Of a stretch of 13,914 bases of DNA, positions 13,287-13,914 are shown in pieces (position 1 is the stretch's first letter; each line of letters starts with the position of its first letter). Both the position numbers and the translations under genes were made by a program. The DNA lies in contig MLAK01000027.1 in the NCBI GenBank assembly GCA_001839685.1, forward strand, positions 1 through 13,914. The letters are read 5' to 3'. The notes below the pieces were generated by a model. It had not been told where the DNA came from and did no database searches. It worked only from the letters and a program-made list of their open reading frames with translations. The stretch comes from Tritrichomonas foetus. Taxonomy: Eukaryota; Parabasalia; Tritrichomonadida; Tritrichomonadidae.

Positions 13287-13914
13287 AGAAACGCAATTTT
13301 TATGTAAAAATTTGATTCTCTTTTTCTCCATTAATTGACCATTATTTGATGAAAGCTTTATCGTAATAATTAGGATTGAATTAATTTTTAGAGGCGCATC
13401 AAAAAGTGGGGAATTGACTACTTTATTCGATGATTACATAGAAATTTTACATTGTGAATTATCGAGAAAATCTGTTGTTTCTCTATCAAATTATTGCTTT
13501 ATAGAAATTTGATATGAATATATCTAAATTGGCTTCTTTATGAAATATATGATGACTTTATTTTTATATTTCAAATAAATTACCTCACATCCGATTTGTA
13601 AAAATTAATTTTGATCTTTAAGTGCGACCTTTTAAGAATCTTCATGATGGCTTCTACTTAGGAGAGAATTATTTTATTTAAATTTTATAGAAAAATATTT
13701 TTCATCCAAATCACTAAAAATTGTCAACAATGGAATTCGGCGTTTGGATTTGACAAGCCCTTTTTCCGCCTTTGGAAATTGAGAGAAAAAGTGAAGGAAA
13801 TAAACGGTTCATTAAACGGTCATATTTTATTCTTGATATTTTGGACGCGGAACTCCAGAATCTCAGGGAGGAGTAGCTATCTTTTATTCCAAACTAATGA
13901 TGCATTATGCTCTT
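13287..13914. other. 3' spacer to the right edge
   Basis: This is A+T-rich DNA without a convincing gene. It contains a small tandem duplication at 13801-13822 and a TTTTTCCGCC cluster near 13759. An ATG pair at 13897-13902 opens a frame of only six codons to the edge and cannot be judged. Confidence 0.55.
13801..13822 (+). repeat. Short tandem duplication TAAACGGT(T)CAT
   Basis: TAAACGGTTCAT is followed directly by TAAACGGTCAT, differing by one T. Each copy holds an Inr-like TCAT, so this could be part of a promoter for a gene beyond the right edge. Confidence 0.5.

Noticed and set aside
1..13914. Transposon, CRISPR array, phage or defence system
   Set aside because: No transposase motif, terminal inverted repeats with target duplications, spaced direct repeats or prokaryotic operon structure is visible; the window is ordinary eukaryotic gene space.

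Overview
The window looks like nuclear DNA of a parabasalid protist, most likely a trichomonad such as Tritrichomonas or Trichomonas. The DNA is strongly A+T rich. All the complete genes are single uninterrupted reading frames on both strands, with long gene-poor spacers. The proteins are plainly eukaryotic: a STE20-family pseudokinase, a UBR zinc-finger protein, a Lunapark ER-junction protein and a large leucine-rich-repeat/coiled-coil protein. Most start codons lie 5 to 35 bases downstream of a TCA-(C/T/A)-(T/A) box, like the trichomonad initiator (Inr). The genus is an inference from these features; no rRNA or other diagnostic marker is present.

Layout, left to right. (1) 1-213, minus: 5' part of a lysine-rich, probably coiled-coil gene that runs off the window. 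(2) 214-1371: spacer without genes. (3) 1372-2796, minus: a 12-TM-type major facilitator transporter split by one in-frame TGA, called a pseudogene unless the stop is a sequencing error. (4) 2797-4302: divergent spacer without genes. (5) 4303-5400, plus: STRAD-like pseudokinase with four catalytic positions changed and a WDF motif resembling the MO25-docking motif. (6) 5401-5723: convergent spacer with an (ATT)13 microsatellite and T15. (7) 5724-6140, minus: unrecognised 138-residue protein with G/C-ending codons typical of a highly expressed gene. (8) 6469-8730, plus: RNI-type LRR domain, coiled coil and a lysine/glycine/alanine tail, similar in architecture to centrosomal LRRC45. (9) 8940-9422, plus: small four-TM membrane protein of unknown function. 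(10) 9423-9929: convergent spacer with a second trinucleotide repeat. (11) 9930-10832, minus: stand-alone UBR-box protein. (12) 10833-12557: long spacer with candidate decayed coding fragments on both strands. (13) 12558-13286, plus: Lunapark homologue. (14) 13287-13914: spacer.

Nothing suggests an operon or a dedicated gene cluster. Genes are independently promoted and functionally mixed (membrane transport, kinase scaffolding, protein turnover, ER shaping, cytoskeleton). I found no mobile element, CRISPR array, viral gene or toxin gene. The most interesting items are the pseudokinase, the transporter with a single nonsense codon, the unrecognised GC-biased protein, the LRR protein with a histone-H1-like tail, and the single-domain UBR protein. 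Three of the apparent longest frames (8940-9422, 9930-10832, 12558-13286) begin with TTG if extended fully; I moved their starts to the first ATG.
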